From the NCBI RefSeq assembly GCF_012275515.1, contig NZ_JAAZQL010000006.1, forward strand, positions 186,001 to 250,000: DNA of 64,000 nt. The letters are read 5' to 3'. The position numbers and the translations under genes are program-made. This stretch comes from Novosphingobium sp. SG707 (GTDB lineage Bacteria; Pseudomonadota; Alphaproteobacteria; Sphingomonadales; Sphingomonadaceae). The notes beneath the pieces were generated by a model. That model was not told the DNA's origin, searched no databases, and worked only from the letters and a program-made list of their open reading frames with translations. Each line of letters opens with the position of its first letter. Within the stretch, counting starts at the first letter, position 1. Shown here piece by piece: positions 1 to 9,147 of the stretch.

Positions 1-423
1 GCGGGCAGGCTCGATCATGACAGCGAGGGGCTGCTGCTGCTCACCGATGACGGGCGGCTTCAGGCGCGCATCACCGATCCGCGCTACAAGGCGCTCAAGA
101 CCTATCTGGTGCAGGTGGAAGGCGAGCCGGACGAGGCGGCTCTTGAAGCGCTGCGGCGAGGGGTGCGGTTGAAGGATGGCATGACCTTGCCCGCCAAGGC
201 CGAGCGGATCGACCCGCCCGATCTGTGGCCGCGCGATCCGCCGGTGCGTTTTCGTAAAACTGTGCCTGATTGCTGGATCGCGCTGACCATTCACGAAGGA
301 CGCAACCGTCAGGTCCGCCGCATGACGGCTGCCGTGGGGCACCCAACCTTGCGTCTGGTGCGCTGGCGCGTGGGGGAATGGTCGCTGGATGGATTGGCGC
401 AGGGAGAGTTCAGAGAGGTTTAG
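1..423 (+). CDS. Pseudouridine synthase, RsuA/RluE family (C-terminal 140 residues)
   Basis: This enzyme family isomerises a specific uridine in rRNA to pseudouridine. The reading frame is open from base 1 and the start lies outside the window. The catalytic motif GRLDHDSEGLLLLTDDG is visible at residues 2-18, with the Asp of RLD as the expected catalytic residue, and the C-terminal motif EGRNRQVRRM is typical of the RsuA/RluB/RluE/RluF group. The short C-terminus and the sequence around HPTLRLVR fit RluE (23S rRNA U2457) best, but an RluB or RsuA role cannot be excluded without the N-terminus. The stop codon overlaps by a few bases the stop of the convergent small membrane protein gene. Confidence 0.85.
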   Translation, partial: AGRLDHDSEGLLLLTDDGRLQARITDPRYKALKTYLVQVEGEPDEAALEALRRGVRLKDGMTLPAKAERIDPPDLWPRDPPVRFRKTVPDCWIALTIHEGRNRQVRRMTAAVGHPTLRLVRWRVGEWSLDGLAQGEFREV

Positions 424-662
424 GCTTTGACGGTTTCCGGTTCGGCCTTGGCAGCCTCATGCTTGATGCAGTCGAGGATTTTGGCCCCCGCCATGAACAC
501 CGAGCCGGTGCAGGCCAGAAACAGCAGCTTGCCGCCAAAACCGGGATATTGGCCCAGATAGACCTGTCCGCGCTGCACCGCGCCATTGGCCAGCGCGAAA
601 ATCACGAGAAACGCTTCGGCACGAGTCTTGATGACGAAAAGACGGGCGATTTTCTGCCACAT
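420..662 (-). CDS. Small membrane protein of unknown function (80 aa)
   Basis: I do not recognise a named family. Starting at the ATG at 662, which follows an AGAGG-like ribosome binding site, gives an 80-residue protein with two hydrophobic stretches: about residues 15-27 (FLVIFALANGAVQ) and 43-58 (GKLLFLACTGSVFMAG). A charged tail rich in Lys, Glu and Ala follows. A longer frame extends upstream to 881, but that extension has no good start signal and unlikely composition. The gene ends convergently against the pseudouridine synthase, sharing 4 nt. A small inner membrane protein is the only safe description. Confidence 0.55.
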   Translation of the reverse strand: MWQKIARLFVIKTRAEAFLVIFALANGAVQRGQVYLGQYPGFGGKLLFLACTGSVFMAGAKILDCIKHEAAKAEPETVKA

Positions 663-998
663 AAGCCAAACCTCTGCTTTGCCCTCACGGTGTTTTGAAA
701 TGTCCGTGTCGGCCTGTGGCTCCACTCTGGCATAACCCCTAGGTGGCGCAAGGGTGGTAAACAGGATGTTAACCATGAACTGTTCGCCTTTGGGACAAAA
801 CGCTCCGGCTTTGCGATAATTGCCGCAAGGCGCCTGAAAATTCGCCGCGCCCGACAAGCCGGTTGCCAAAGGCGCTGCCATCGGTCATAAGTCTATCTGT
901 CTCTCCTCCCCGGAGTCCATGTATGCCATGCGTTTAGCGCGCGTGCCTTTATGTCGTTCAGGCATTCGCTTGAGCGGCACCTTGGATGAGGGTGAGTG
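663..998. other. Intergenic region upstream of glcB and of the small membrane protein gene
   Basis: This 336-bp stretch lies between divergent genes, so it should hold both promoters. A GATAAT-like -10 candidate lies near 816-821, but no -35 at standard spacing is convincing. I see no RNA gene, repeat or riboswitch. Frames running through it are antisense extensions of neighbours. Confidence 0.3.
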
Positions 999-3152
999 AT
1001 GATGAGCAAGTATCAGGACCGGGCTGGCCTTCAGGTTGATGGCGATCTGGCCCTTTTCGTCGAAAATCGGGTTTTGCCGCCGCTGGGGCTGGATGCATCG
1101 CGCTTCTGGTCGGGCTTTGCCGCGTTGCTGGGCGAATATGCGCCGCGCAATCGCGCGCTGCTGGCCCGCCGTGATGAACTTCAGGCCGCCATTGATGGCT
1201 GGCATCGCGAGCGCGGCAAGATCGCCGTGGATCTGCCCGAATATGAGGGCTTCCTGCGCGCCATCGGCTATATCGTGCCCGAACCGGCACCCTTTGCCAT
1301 CACCACGCGCAATGTGGACGCGGAAATCGCGACGATGGCCGGGCCGCAATTGGTTGTGCCGGTCCTCAACGCCCGCTTCCTGCTTAACGCCGCCAATGCG
1401 CGCTGGGGCAGCCTGTATGACGCCTATTACGGCACCGATGCGCTCGATGCTCCGGCGGCCAAAAAGGGCGGCTATGATGTCGAACGCGGCGCGGCGGTGA
1501 TCGCGGCGGGACGGGCTTTCCTCGATTCGGCAGTTCCGCTGGCCGAAGGCTCATGGGCCGATTGGGAAGGCATCAGTCCCGAACGTCCGCTGCCCGCTTT
1601 GGCGCGGCCCGAGCAATTGATCGCCCGGCGCGGCGATGGGCATAAGGGCGCGCTGCTGCTGGTCAACAATGGCCTGCATATTGAGATCGTGATCGACCAC
1701 ACCCATGTCATCGGCGCGACCGACAAGGCGGGGATCAGCGATATCATCCTCGAATCGGCGCTGACCACGATCTGCGATCTGGAGGATTCGATTGCGGCCG
1801 TCGATGCCGAGGACAAGATCGCTGCCTATGCCAACTGGCTGGGCCTGATGCGCGGCGATCTGACCGAGAGCTTTGAAAAGGGCGGCAAGATCCTGCACCG
1901 CGAACTGGCGGCGGACCGGGAATGGACGGCGCTGGATGGATCGGCCTTGACCCTGCCGGGGCGCAGCCTGCTCTTCATCCGCAATGTCGGCCATCTGATG
2001 ACCAATCCGGCGATCCTGCTGGCCGATGGCCGCGAGATCCCCGAAGGTGTGATGGACGCTGTCATCACCAGCGCGATTGCGATGCAGGACCTTAAAGGTC
2101 TGGGTCGTCATCGCAACAGCCGGACGGGCAGCATCTATATCGTCAAGCCCAAGATGCACGGGCCGGAGGAGGTCGCCTTCACCAACGACCTGTTCAACGC
2201 GGTCGAGGATCTGCTGGGCCTTGCGCGCCACACGATCAAGGTGGGCGTGATGGACGAGGAGCGCCGGACGAGCGCCAACCTTGCCGCCTGCATTGAGGCG
2301 GTGAAGGAGCGGATCGTCTTCATCAATACCGGCTTCCTTGACCGCACCGGCGATGAGATCCACACCTCGATGCAGGCCGGCCCGGTCATTCGCAAGAATG
2401 CCATCAAGGCTTCGGCTTGGATTTCGGCCTATGAGGCGCGCAATGTCGGCATCGGCCTTGCCAGCGGCCTGTCGGGCAAGGCGCAGATCGGCAAGGGCAT
2501 GTGGGCCGCGCCCGACCGGATGCGTGACATGCTGGAGCAGAAGATCGGCCATCCGCGCGCCGGGGCCAACACCGCATGGGTGCCTTCGCCCACGGCGGCC
2601 ACGCTCCACGCTACGCATTATCACGGGCTGGACGTCTTTGCCCGCCAGCGTGAAATCGCCGCGCAGCCTGTGCCGGGTCTGGAGCCTTTGCTGACGATTC
2701 CCTTGGCGCTGGGCACCAATTTCTCGGCGGAGGATGTCGCCGAGGAACTGGATAACAATGCGCAAGGTTTGCTCGGCTATGTCGTGCGCTGGATTGATCA
2801 GGGTGTCGGCTGCTCCAAGGTTCCCGATATCAACGACGTGGGCCTGATGGAGGATCGCGCCACGCTGCGTATTTCCAGCCAGCATATGGCCAATTGGCTG
2901 CTGCATGGCGTGGCCACGGGCGAGCAGGTCATGGATTCGCTCAAGCGCATGGCCGCCAAGGTCGATGCCCAGAACGCGGGCGATCCGCTCTATGAACCGA
3001 TGGCCGGGCGCTGGGAGGAAAGCTATGCCTTCCGCGCGGCCTGCGATCTGGTGTTCAACGGGGTGGAGCAGCCCAGCGGCTATACCGAACCCTTGCTGCA
3101 CGCATGGCGCCTGAAGAAGAAGCAGGCGGCGCGGCAACTCGAAACGGTCTGA
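999..3152 (+). CDS. glcB: Malate synthase G
   Basis: This enzyme condenses glyoxylate with acetyl-CoA to malate, completing the glyoxylate bypass or glycolate use. At 717 residues it matches the monomeric G isoform (about 720 aa) rather than isoform A (about 530 aa). Visible family features include LEDSIAAVDAEDK (about residues 263-275), the GLGRHRNSRTGSIYIVKPKMHGP region (about 367-389) carrying catalytic and substrate residues, and GKGMWAAPDRM. A GTG at 996 and ATGs at 999 and 1002 compete as starts. The GAGGG at 988-992 favours 999. It is a single gene with its own terminator directly downstream. No isocitrate lyase gene lies in the window. Confidence 0.95.
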   Translation: MMSKYQDRAGLQVDGDLALFVENRVLPPLGLDASRFWSGFAALLGEYAPRNRALLARRDELQAAIDGWHRERGKIAVDLPEYEGFLRAIGYIVPEPAPFAITTRNVDAEIATMAGPQLVVPVLNARFLLNAANARWGSLYDAYYGTDALDAPAAKKGGYDVERGAAVIAAGRAFLDSAVPLAEGSWADWEGISPERPLPALARPEQLIARRGDGHKGALLLVNNGLHIEIVIDHTHVIGATDKAGISDIILESALTTICDLEDSIAAVDAEDKIAAYANWLGLMRGDLTESFEKGGKILHRELAADREWTALDGSALTLPGRSLLFIRNVGHLMTNPAILLADGREIPEGVMDAVITSAIAMQDLKGLGRHRNSRTGSIYIVKPKMHGPEEVAFTNDLFNAVEDLLGLARHTIKVGVMDEERRTSANLAACIEAVKERIVFINTGFLDRTGDEIHTSMQAGPVIRKNAIKASAWISAYEARNVGIGLASGLSGKAQIGKGMWAAPDRMRDMLEQKIGHPRAGANTAWVPSPTAATLHATHYHGLDVFARQREIAAQPVPGLEPLLTIPLALGTNFSAEDVAEELDNNAQGLLGYVVRWIDQGVGCSKVPDINDVGLMEDRATLRISSQHMANWLLHGVATGEQVMDSLKRMAAKVDAQNAGDPLYEPMAGRWEESYAFRAACDLVFNGVEQPSGYTEPLLHAWRLKKKQAARQLETV

Positions 3153-3155
3153 TGC

Positions 3156-3192
3156 AAGAAACCCCCGGGGCCGATGCTCCGGGGGTTTTCTT
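3156..3192. terminator. Bidirectional intrinsic terminator between glcB and rsmA
   Basis: A strong hairpin with arms AAGAAACCCCCGG and CCGGGGGTTTTCTT encloses a 10-nt loop. It ends in a T-rich run on both strands, so it can serve both convergent genes. It starts 3 nt after the glcB stop, and its distal end touches the rsmA stop. Confidence 0.85.
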
Positions 3193-4037
3193 CAGGCGCT
3201 CAGAATTTTGGCGATGCTGACGAATTCTGCCACGGACAGCGTTTCGGCGCGGCGGGCCGGGTCGATGCCCAATGTTTCCAACGCGTCCAGCGCGCCGGGC
3301 AGGCCTTTCAGGCTTTGCCGCAGCATTTTGCGCCGTTGGCCAAAGGCGGCCTCGGTCACGCGCTCCAGCATCCGGGCCGAGACGCCTTCGGGCATATCGC
3401 CGGGCTTCACATGGATGATCGCGCTCATCACTTTGGGCGGCGGGGTAAAGGCGCTGCGATGCACCTTCATCGCGATCTTGGGGGCGGCGCGCCATTGGCT
3501 GAGCACGGCTAGACGCCCGAAAGCATCGCTGCCCGATGGCGCCACGATCCGCTCGGCCACTTCCAATTGGAACATCAGCGTCAGCGAAGTCCAGCGCGGC
3601 GGCCAGATTTCTCCCGACAACCAGCCCGTGAACAAAGCCGTGCCGACATTATAGGGCAGGTTGGCCAGGATCGCGTAAGGTTCGCCATCAAACAGGGCGG
3701 CATGATCGATCTTGAGCGCATCGCCCTCAATCACCGTCAATTGCCCCGGAAACGCCTCGGCCAACTCGCCCAGCGGCGTCATACAGCGCTTGTCCATTTC
3801 GATGGCCGTGACCTTGGCCCCCGCGCGCAGCAGGGCGCGCGTCAGGCCGCCGGGGCCGGGGCCGACCTCCAGCACATTCTGGCCCTTCAGCCGTCCGGGG
3901 ATGGCCGCGATGCGCGAAAGCAATTGCTCGTCAAACAGGAAGTTCTGGCCCAGCGCCTTGCTGGCAAACAGGCCATGGGCATTGATGACCTCGCGCAGGG
4001 GCGGCAAATCGGGACGCGGTAAATCGGAATCGCTCAT
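3192..4037 (-). CDS. rsmA: 16S rRNA dimethyladenosine transferase RsmA (KsgA)
   Basis: RsmA dimethylates two adjacent adenines in helix 45 of 16S rRNA during late 30S assembly, using S-adenosylmethionine. The 281-residue product shows the entry motif KALGQNFLFD (about 28-37), the SAM-binding EVGPGPGGLT (about 60-69) and the catalytic NLPYNVGT motif (about 128-135). The C-terminal helical domain is also present. The chosen ATG at 4037 overlaps the pdxA stop by 1 nt, which indicates translational coupling. A longer frame to 4073 would run into pdxA and add unconserved residues. It is the last gene of lptD-surA-pdxA-rsmA, a classical order in proteobacteria. Confidence 0.96.
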   Translation of the reverse strand: MSDSDLPRPDLPPLREVINAHGLFASKALGQNFLFDEQLLSRIAAIPGRLKGQNVLEVGPGPGGLTRALLRAGAKVTAIEMDKRCMTPLGELAEAFPGQLTVIEGDALKIDHAALFDGEPYAILANLPYNVGTALFTGWLSGEIWPPRWTSLTLMFQLEVAERIVAPSGSDAFGRLAVLSQWRAAPKIAMKVHRSAFTPPPKVMSAIIHVKPGDMPEGVSARMLERVTEAAFGQRRKMLRQSLKGLPGALDALETLGIDPARRAETLSVAEFVSIAKILSA

Positions 4038-5056
4038 CAGGCCGCCAATAGGGCGGCGCGGCTGCGTGCGCAATCGGCGGCAAGGCGCAGCGCCGAGACC
4101 GTCGCGCCGACATTGGCCTGCCCCTTGCCCGCGATGGGAAAGGCTGTGCCGTGATCGGGCGAGGAGCGGATGATCGGCAGGCCCAGCGTGATATTGACAC
4201 CATGGTCAAAATCGAGCGCTTTCAAAGGGATCAGCGCCTGATCGTGATACATGCAGATGGCCACGTCAAACGAGGCCCGCCCACGCGCCGCAAACAGGCC
4301 ATCGGCGGCGTGCGGCCCGCTGGCATTGATGCCCTCGGCGCGCAATTGCTCTATGGCCGGGGCCACGATGCGCTGATCCTCGTCGCCAAAGCGCCCATCT
4401 TCGCCGGCATGGGGGTTGAGCGCGGCAATCGCGATGCGCGGGTTGGTCAGCCTGAAATCACGCTCCAGCGCCCGCGCCACCACCCGCGCACGGCGCAGGA
4501 TCAGGTCTTGCGTAATCAACCCCGGCACCGCCGAGAGCGCGACATGGACCGTCAGCGGCACGGTGCGCAAATTCGGACCCGCCAGCATCATCACCGCATC
4601 CTCGGCCTCAACACCTGCGGCATGGGCGACAAATTCGGTCTGTCCGGGATAATCGAAACCCACCTCGGCCAGCCGCGATTTGGCGATCGGCCCGGTCATC
4701 AGCGCGCCAGCCTGACCCGACACGGCCAGAGCGGTGGCCTGCGTCAGGCTTTCCAGCGCCAGCGCCGCGCCGTCGCGATCGGGCGCGCCGGGGCGATATT
4801 CGCCATCGAAATCGCCGATCACGGGCAGCGCGCGATCATAGACCAGCGCGGCCTCCTCCATCGAAGCGACGCGCTCGACCGGAATGTCCAGCCCGCGCGC
4901 GCGCGCCGCACCGGCCAGCACGGCCGCGCCGCCCACCGCGCAAAAGGCGGGCAGGGCGTGGACACGACGCGCAAACCACGCCGCCGCGATCAGTTCCGGC
5001 CCTACACCGGCCGGATCGCCCAGCGAAACAGCCAATGGAAGGATTGGATAGGCCAC
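4037..5056 (-). CDS. pdxA: 4-hydroxythreonine-4-phosphate dehydrogenase
   Basis: PdxA oxidises 4-phosphohydroxy-L-threonine in the DXP-dependent pyridoxal 5'-phosphate pathway, using NAD and a divalent metal. The 339-residue length is typical. Family signatures include SLGDPAGVGPEL near the N-terminus, TGPIAKSRL, and the C-terminal CMYHDQALIPLKALDF and LPIIRSSPDHGTAF, which contribute metal-binding His and Asp residues. The start is a GTG with a GAGG box about 8 nt upstream. Its stop codon overlaps the rsmA start and surA lies 28 nt upstream, so it sits inside the operon. Confidence 0.96.
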   Translation of the reverse strand: MAYPILPLAVSLGDPAGVGPELIAAAWFARRVHALPAFCAVGGAAVLAGAARARGLDIPVERVASMEEAALVYDRALPVIGDFDGEYRPGAPDRDGAALALESLTQATALAVSGQAGALMTGPIAKSRLAEVGFDYPGQTEFVAHAAGVEAEDAVMMLAGPNLRTVPLTVHVALSAVPGLITQDLILRRARVVARALERDFRLTNPRIAIAALNPHAGEDGRFGDEDQRIVAPAIEQLRAEGINASGPHAADGLFAARGRASFDVAICMYHDQALIPLKALDFDHGVNITLGLPIIRSSPDHGTAFPIAGKGQANVGATVSALRLAADCARSRAALLAA

Positions 5057-5084
5057 CTCTTTATCCTCAGTTAAACCCGATATC

Positions 5085-6566
5085 TCAGTTATACTCGATG
5101 ATCGCGTCGCGGCGAAGGTCGCGCATGTACATTTGCGCGCGCTTGTTGACGCGGTCTTCTTCCATCTGCGACATCAATTCCTCGAACGAGGGGCCGCTGG
5201 CCGCCTTGGGATCGTCGCGGCCGCACAGCATCAGCATGCGAATGCCTTCCTGCACCGAACCAAACGGCGGCGTGGTTTCGCCCAGCGAAAGCGCCAGCAG
5301 CGACTGCTGAAGCGGGGCGGGCAGGTCGCGCGCGCGGATCTGGTCGTTGGCGACAACCTGCGCGCCCAGCTTGCCGGCAACCGCATCGACGCCGCCGCAG
5401 CCCTTGGCCGATTTGATCGCGTTGGAAAATTCGTCGATCTTCTTGTTGGCCTCGGCCTCGGCAATATTGGCGGGCAGGGCCAGCGTGATCTGCTTGAGCG
5501 CAAGCACCGCATCGCGCGGATCGGCGGTCAGCACCTGACGCTTGTCGATCAGATAAAGGATCGAGAAACCGCCGCGCATTTCGATCGGGCCAACGAGCTG
5601 GCCGGTCTGCATCTCACGCGCAGAGGCGGCCAGTTCGGTGGGCAATTGCGCCAGACGGATCCAGCCCAGATCGCCGCCCACCGCCTTGGTCGAGGCTTCG
5701 GAATATTGGCGGGCATAGGCGGCAAAGCTGCCGCCTTCCTTCAACTGGCTCATGATGCGCTGGGCATTTTCGGCCACGACGGCGCGGCTGTCGGGCGTGG
5801 CCGACAGATAGATTTCGCCCAGACGGTATTCCTCGGTGCCCTTCGACGCCTTCATCCGCTCGAGCAGTTCCTTGACTTCCTGCTGGCTGACATTGACGAA
5901 AGGCTGGACATTGCGGCGCAGCACGCGGTTCCATGCCAATTCGCCGCGGATCTGGCGCTTCAGCGAATTGGGCGAGGAGCCGATGCGGGCCAGATAGGCG
6001 TCGAGCGCGGCCGGTTCCTGCTTGAAGTTTTCCTGAGCGACGCGGGCATAGGTGCCGTCGACCTCGCCCTCGTCGATCTTGATGTCGGCGTTCTTCGATT
6101 CCTGAATCTGGAGCGTTTCGTCGATCAGGTTGCGCAAAACCTGCGCGCGAAGCCGCTCGACTTCCTCAGGCGCGACCTTGCCCCCATTGGCCGCCAGGAT
6201 CAGCGCCAGACGCTGGTTCACATCGGTGCCGGTGATGATATCGCCGTTAACGATGGCGGTGGCGCGGCGCAGATTGGGGTTGTCCTTGCCCAACATGGTC
6301 ACATTCTGGCCGATGCCGAAAGGATCGCTGGCCGTGGGCGCTTCGGCGGGCTTGGCGGCCGGGGCCTTGGGCGCTGCCGCAGGAGCCTTGGGCGTTTTGG
6401 AGCGCACGGGGGCTTGCGCGAAACCTTGCGCGGCCAGCGCCAGAGACAGGCCAGCGAGCGCGCCCATCCGGGCCACCGCCCTTACGCGCGCCGCACCCGA
6501 TCCAGATCCTGCCTTTTTCGTCACCACCATAATCTTGCGCTCGATCCTGTTCTTGTCGCCGTGCAT
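5085..6566 (-). CDS. surA: Periplasmic chaperone and peptidyl-prolyl isomerase SurA
   Basis: SurA escorts unfolded outer-membrane proteins, including LptD, through the periplasm. The 493-residue product starts with a long basic N-region and a hydrophobic signal (about 35-51, ALAGLSLALAAQGFAQA). An Ala/Pro/Lys-rich linker follows, then the SurA N-terminal chaperone domain (about 85-215). A parvulin-type PPIase domain (about 245-345) contains GEIYLSA and GGDLGW, and a second, more degenerate parvulin-like segment leads to the C-terminus. The ATG at 6566 is preceded by GGAGGG at 5-nt spacing. A GTG two codons earlier overlaps that box and is less likely. Adjacent lptD encodes its best-known client. 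Confidence 0.92.
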   Translation of the reverse strand: MHGDKNRIERKIMVVTKKAGSGSGAARVRAVARMGALAGLSLALAAQGFAQAPVRSKTPKAPAAAPKAPAAKPAEAPTASDPFGIGQNVTMLGKDNPNLRRATAIVNGDIITGTDVNQRLALILAANGGKVAPEEVERLRAQVLRNLIDETLQIQESKNADIKIDEGEVDGTYARVAQENFKQEPAALDAYLARIGSSPNSLKRQIRGELAWNRVLRRNVQPFVNVSQQEVKELLERMKASKGTEEYRLGEIYLSATPDSRAVVAENAQRIMSQLKEGGSFAAYARQYSEASTKAVGGDLGWIRLAQLPTELAASAREMQTGQLVGPIEMRGGFSILYLIDKRQVLTADPRDAVLALKQITLALPANIAEAEANKKIDEFSNAIKSAKGCGGVDAVAGKLGAQVVANDQIRARDLPAPLQQSLLALSLGETTPPFGSVQEGIRMLMLCGRDDPKAASGPSFEELMSQMEEDRVNKRAQMYMRDLRRDAIIEYN

Positions 6567-6694
6567 CTGCACCCTCCGGGCTTAACCCCGGCTGAGCCAG
6601 CAGCGATTTGGGAGCATATCGTGATATGCCGCCCCGCCATGGCCGCAGGCGATAGCGTCTTTGTCTGGCCCTGCCAACAGATGCTTGTGGCCGT

Positions 6695-9016
6695 TTACCG
6701 GAAACCAAGATTGCGCAGCGAAAAGCGCAATTCAAAGCTGCTGCCGCGCACGGCGTCACCGATGGTCACATAGTCGCGCCGCCAGTTCAGGTCGAACTGG
6801 AAGCAGTCGGTCTGGAACGAAACGCCCAGCCTTGTGCGCAAGGGCTGGAACGAGGCGGTGCTGGTGTTGGCCAGCAGGCTCTTGTCCGAAAGGTCGAACA
6901 CGCCCGAACCGAACACGGACCAGAATTTCGCAAAGGCGATTCGCCCCGCTGTGCGCAATTCATTGCTGTCGACCAGATCTTCCTGACTGGTGGTGATATT
7001 GCGGTTCAGGCGCGCATAGCCGACCTCGAGATAGGTGGTGTCGCTGCCCAAGGTCGCGTCCACTTCGTTACGGCGAAACACGAAGCTGTCGTGGTCGAGC
7101 CGGTAACGGTGGGTGATCTTGAAGAAATCGCGATAGCGGATTTCGGTGCGCCCGACGATATCGGACATGCGGTCCGACAGACCCGTGCCCTGAGGCAGCA
7201 GGGTGGGCTGGCTGGTCAGGCGATAGGATTGGCCGACATTGGCGTTGATGCGCCAGTTGGGCCGCTCCAGCCGCCATTCCATGCCATAGGTCACGCGGTT
7301 GCCGTCCTCGATCCGGTCATAGCCGGGAAAGCGGTTGAGCGCGAAGAGATTGATGTCTTCGAGTTCGATGGCGCGCGCGTCCTCGTTGGGGATTCGCATG
7401 TTGGGCGTGGGCGATGTGGCCACGAACTGCACATGGGGGGTCAGCACCTGCGTTCCGCCGAACAGCGGGCCGACAAAGGGCCAGGTGATGTCGGCCGCAG
7501 CCGTGGCCGTGGCGCGTCCCTGCCAACCGGCGGTGCCGCGATAGATGGCGGTGCTGGTCAGCAGATTGTCGGTCGAATGATAGACATCGCCCCGGCCCAG
7601 CGCGGTCAGCGTGATGATCTGCCCCATGGGCGTCATCTTGCGCAGGTTCCATTCCACGCTGGCAAAGGCGCGCTGCATGTCCTGCCCGGCGCTGCGGGTG
7701 ATGGCCAGCGTGTTGGCGCGCACCTCGATCTTGCCGCCCAGCAGGTTTTCGTCAAACCGCCGGCGATAGTCGATCATCGGCAGGGTAATCGGCACCAGCC
7801 CCTGCGTGCCCGTGGCGCGCAGCGTCTGGAACGCCCAGCCCGAAAGCGAGAAATAGGACGTCTGGCCGATCCGCTCCAGATTGATGTTCGAGCGCAGCGT
7901 ATCGTCCGAGGAAATATAATAGCGGCGCAGGAACGTGCGGTCGGAGGCAAAGCGGCCCGAAAAATCGAGGCTCCAGTTGGGCGAGAGCTGATATTTGCCG
8001 TTGGCGTCGAAATAGCCGCGCCACTTTTGCTGGGTGTTGAGGCCCGAAACGTCGGTGGCGGCCGAGCGAGTCAGATAGCCGGTGATCTGAAACGCGCCGG
8101 TATCGCCCAACTGGCGGTAATGCACCTTGGCCATAGGCTTGGCCTTGGTAAAGGCATAGCCGGTGATGGCCAGATCCTTGTTATTGGCAAGGCGGGCGTA
8201 ATAGGTGCTGGAAAATTCAAATCCGTTGGCCGCCGATGTGCGGAAATCGGGCACCAGAAAACCGGGCAGGGGCCGTCCGTCCGTCGCCACCTGAAGGCTG
8301 GGCAGAGGTACGATGGAGGCGCCGAACAGCGACAGGCGCGCGCCCTTGAAACGCACGATCTTTTTATCAGGATCATATTCGACGTGGCGCGCCGTCACCT
8401 TCCAGATCGGCTTTTTCTCGCAGCCCTTGCTGTCCACCACGTCGCAGCCGGTATAGGCCGCCTGGGTCAGGACATAATGGCCGTTGGTGTCGCGCCGCCC
8501 TTCATTGGCGGCCAGGCGCCCGCCCTCGCGCATCAGCATCAGCATATTATGCGTCAGCCCAACGCTCAAATCCTCGCTCAGCTCCATCTGGTCGGTGAGC
8601 AATTCGTTGCCATTGGCATCGACCACGCGAAGCTGGCCCTGCGCCATGATCTGGCCGGTCTTGCGATTCCAGCGGACGGTATTGGCGCGCACGGTCTGTT
8701 CGCCGCGCCGCAAAAAGACATTGCCCGTGGCGATCACGACATCATTCGTGTCGTCGTAATCGACCTGATCGGCGGCAAAATCGATCTTGTTTTCGTCATA
8801 GCGCGTGCGCTGGGGCAGGTCGGCGGCCGGGCCGCCCGCCTCGGCGCCGGTTTCCAGCCCCCCCGCCGATGGCCCACCGGCCTCGCGCATGGTTGCCGCC
8901 CATGTCGGATCGGCGGCCAGCGCGACGCAAAGCGCCGCCCATGGCGCCATCCGGCGCAGGGCAATGGAAAGGTTCGGTTTGGCAAGGGGCGCATGAGGCC
9001 CAATCAACGCAGGCAT
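6695..9016 (-). CDS. lptD: LPS-assembly outer membrane protein LptD
   Basis: LptD is the beta-barrel that, with lipoprotein LptE, inserts lipopolysaccharide into the outer leaflet. The 773-residue product has a signal peptide (about 23-41, ending near TWAA). A periplasmic OstA/LptA-like domain follows (about 70-175), with repeated short strands such as NVFLRRGEQTVRANTVRWN. A long barrel domain (about 200-773) is rich in alternating aromatic strands and ends in FSLRNLGFR with a C-terminal aromatic-Arg, as usual for barrels. Cysteines near TGCDVVDSKGC and QTDCFQFD could form the inter-domain disulfide. The ATG at 9016 is chosen to put a standard signal peptide at the N-terminus. A frame to 9094 is also open. 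Confidence 0.93.
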   Translation of the reverse strand: MPALIGPHAPLAKPNLSIALRRMAPWAALCVALAADPTWAATMREAGGPSAGGLETGAEAGGPAADLPQRTRYDENKIDFAADQVDYDDTNDVVIATGNVFLRRGEQTVRANTVRWNRKTGQIMAQGQLRVVDANGNELLTDQMELSEDLSVGLTHNMLMLMREGGRLAANEGRRDTNGHYVLTQAAYTGCDVVDSKGCEKKPIWKVTARHVEYDPDKKIVRFKGARLSLFGASIVPLPSLQVATDGRPLPGFLVPDFRTSAANGFEFSSTYYARLANNKDLAITGYAFTKAKPMAKVHYRQLGDTGAFQITGYLTRSAATDVSGLNTQQKWRGYFDANGKYQLSPNWSLDFSGRFASDRTFLRRYYISSDDTLRSNINLERIGQTSYFSLSGWAFQTLRATGTQGLVPITLPMIDYRRRFDENLLGGKIEVRANTLAITRSAGQDMQRAFASVEWNLRKMTPMGQIITLTALGRGDVYHSTDNLLTSTAIYRGTAGWQGRATATAAADITWPFVGPLFGGTQVLTPHVQFVATSPTPNMRIPNEDARAIELEDINLFALNRFPGYDRIEDGNRVTYGMEWRLERPNWRINANVGQSYRLTSQPTLLPQGTGLSDRMSDIVGRTEIRYRDFFKITHRYRLDHDSFVFRRNEVDATLGSDTTYLEVGYARLNRNITTSQEDLVDSNELRTAGRIAFAKFWSVFGSGVFDLSDKSLLANTSTASFQPLRTRLGVSFQTDCFQFDLNWRRDYVTIGDAVRGSSFELRFSLRNLGFR

Positions 9017-9147
9017 GGCTTGCCTATCGCAGAGGGGATGCCTAACTGCAATCCATGAAGGCGATGAGATTGGCATCAACCCACCGCATCGCAATACCGA
9101 CCCAATGCTTTTGAACGGGCCGCTCGTCCGGCCTGCAAGGAGTTACC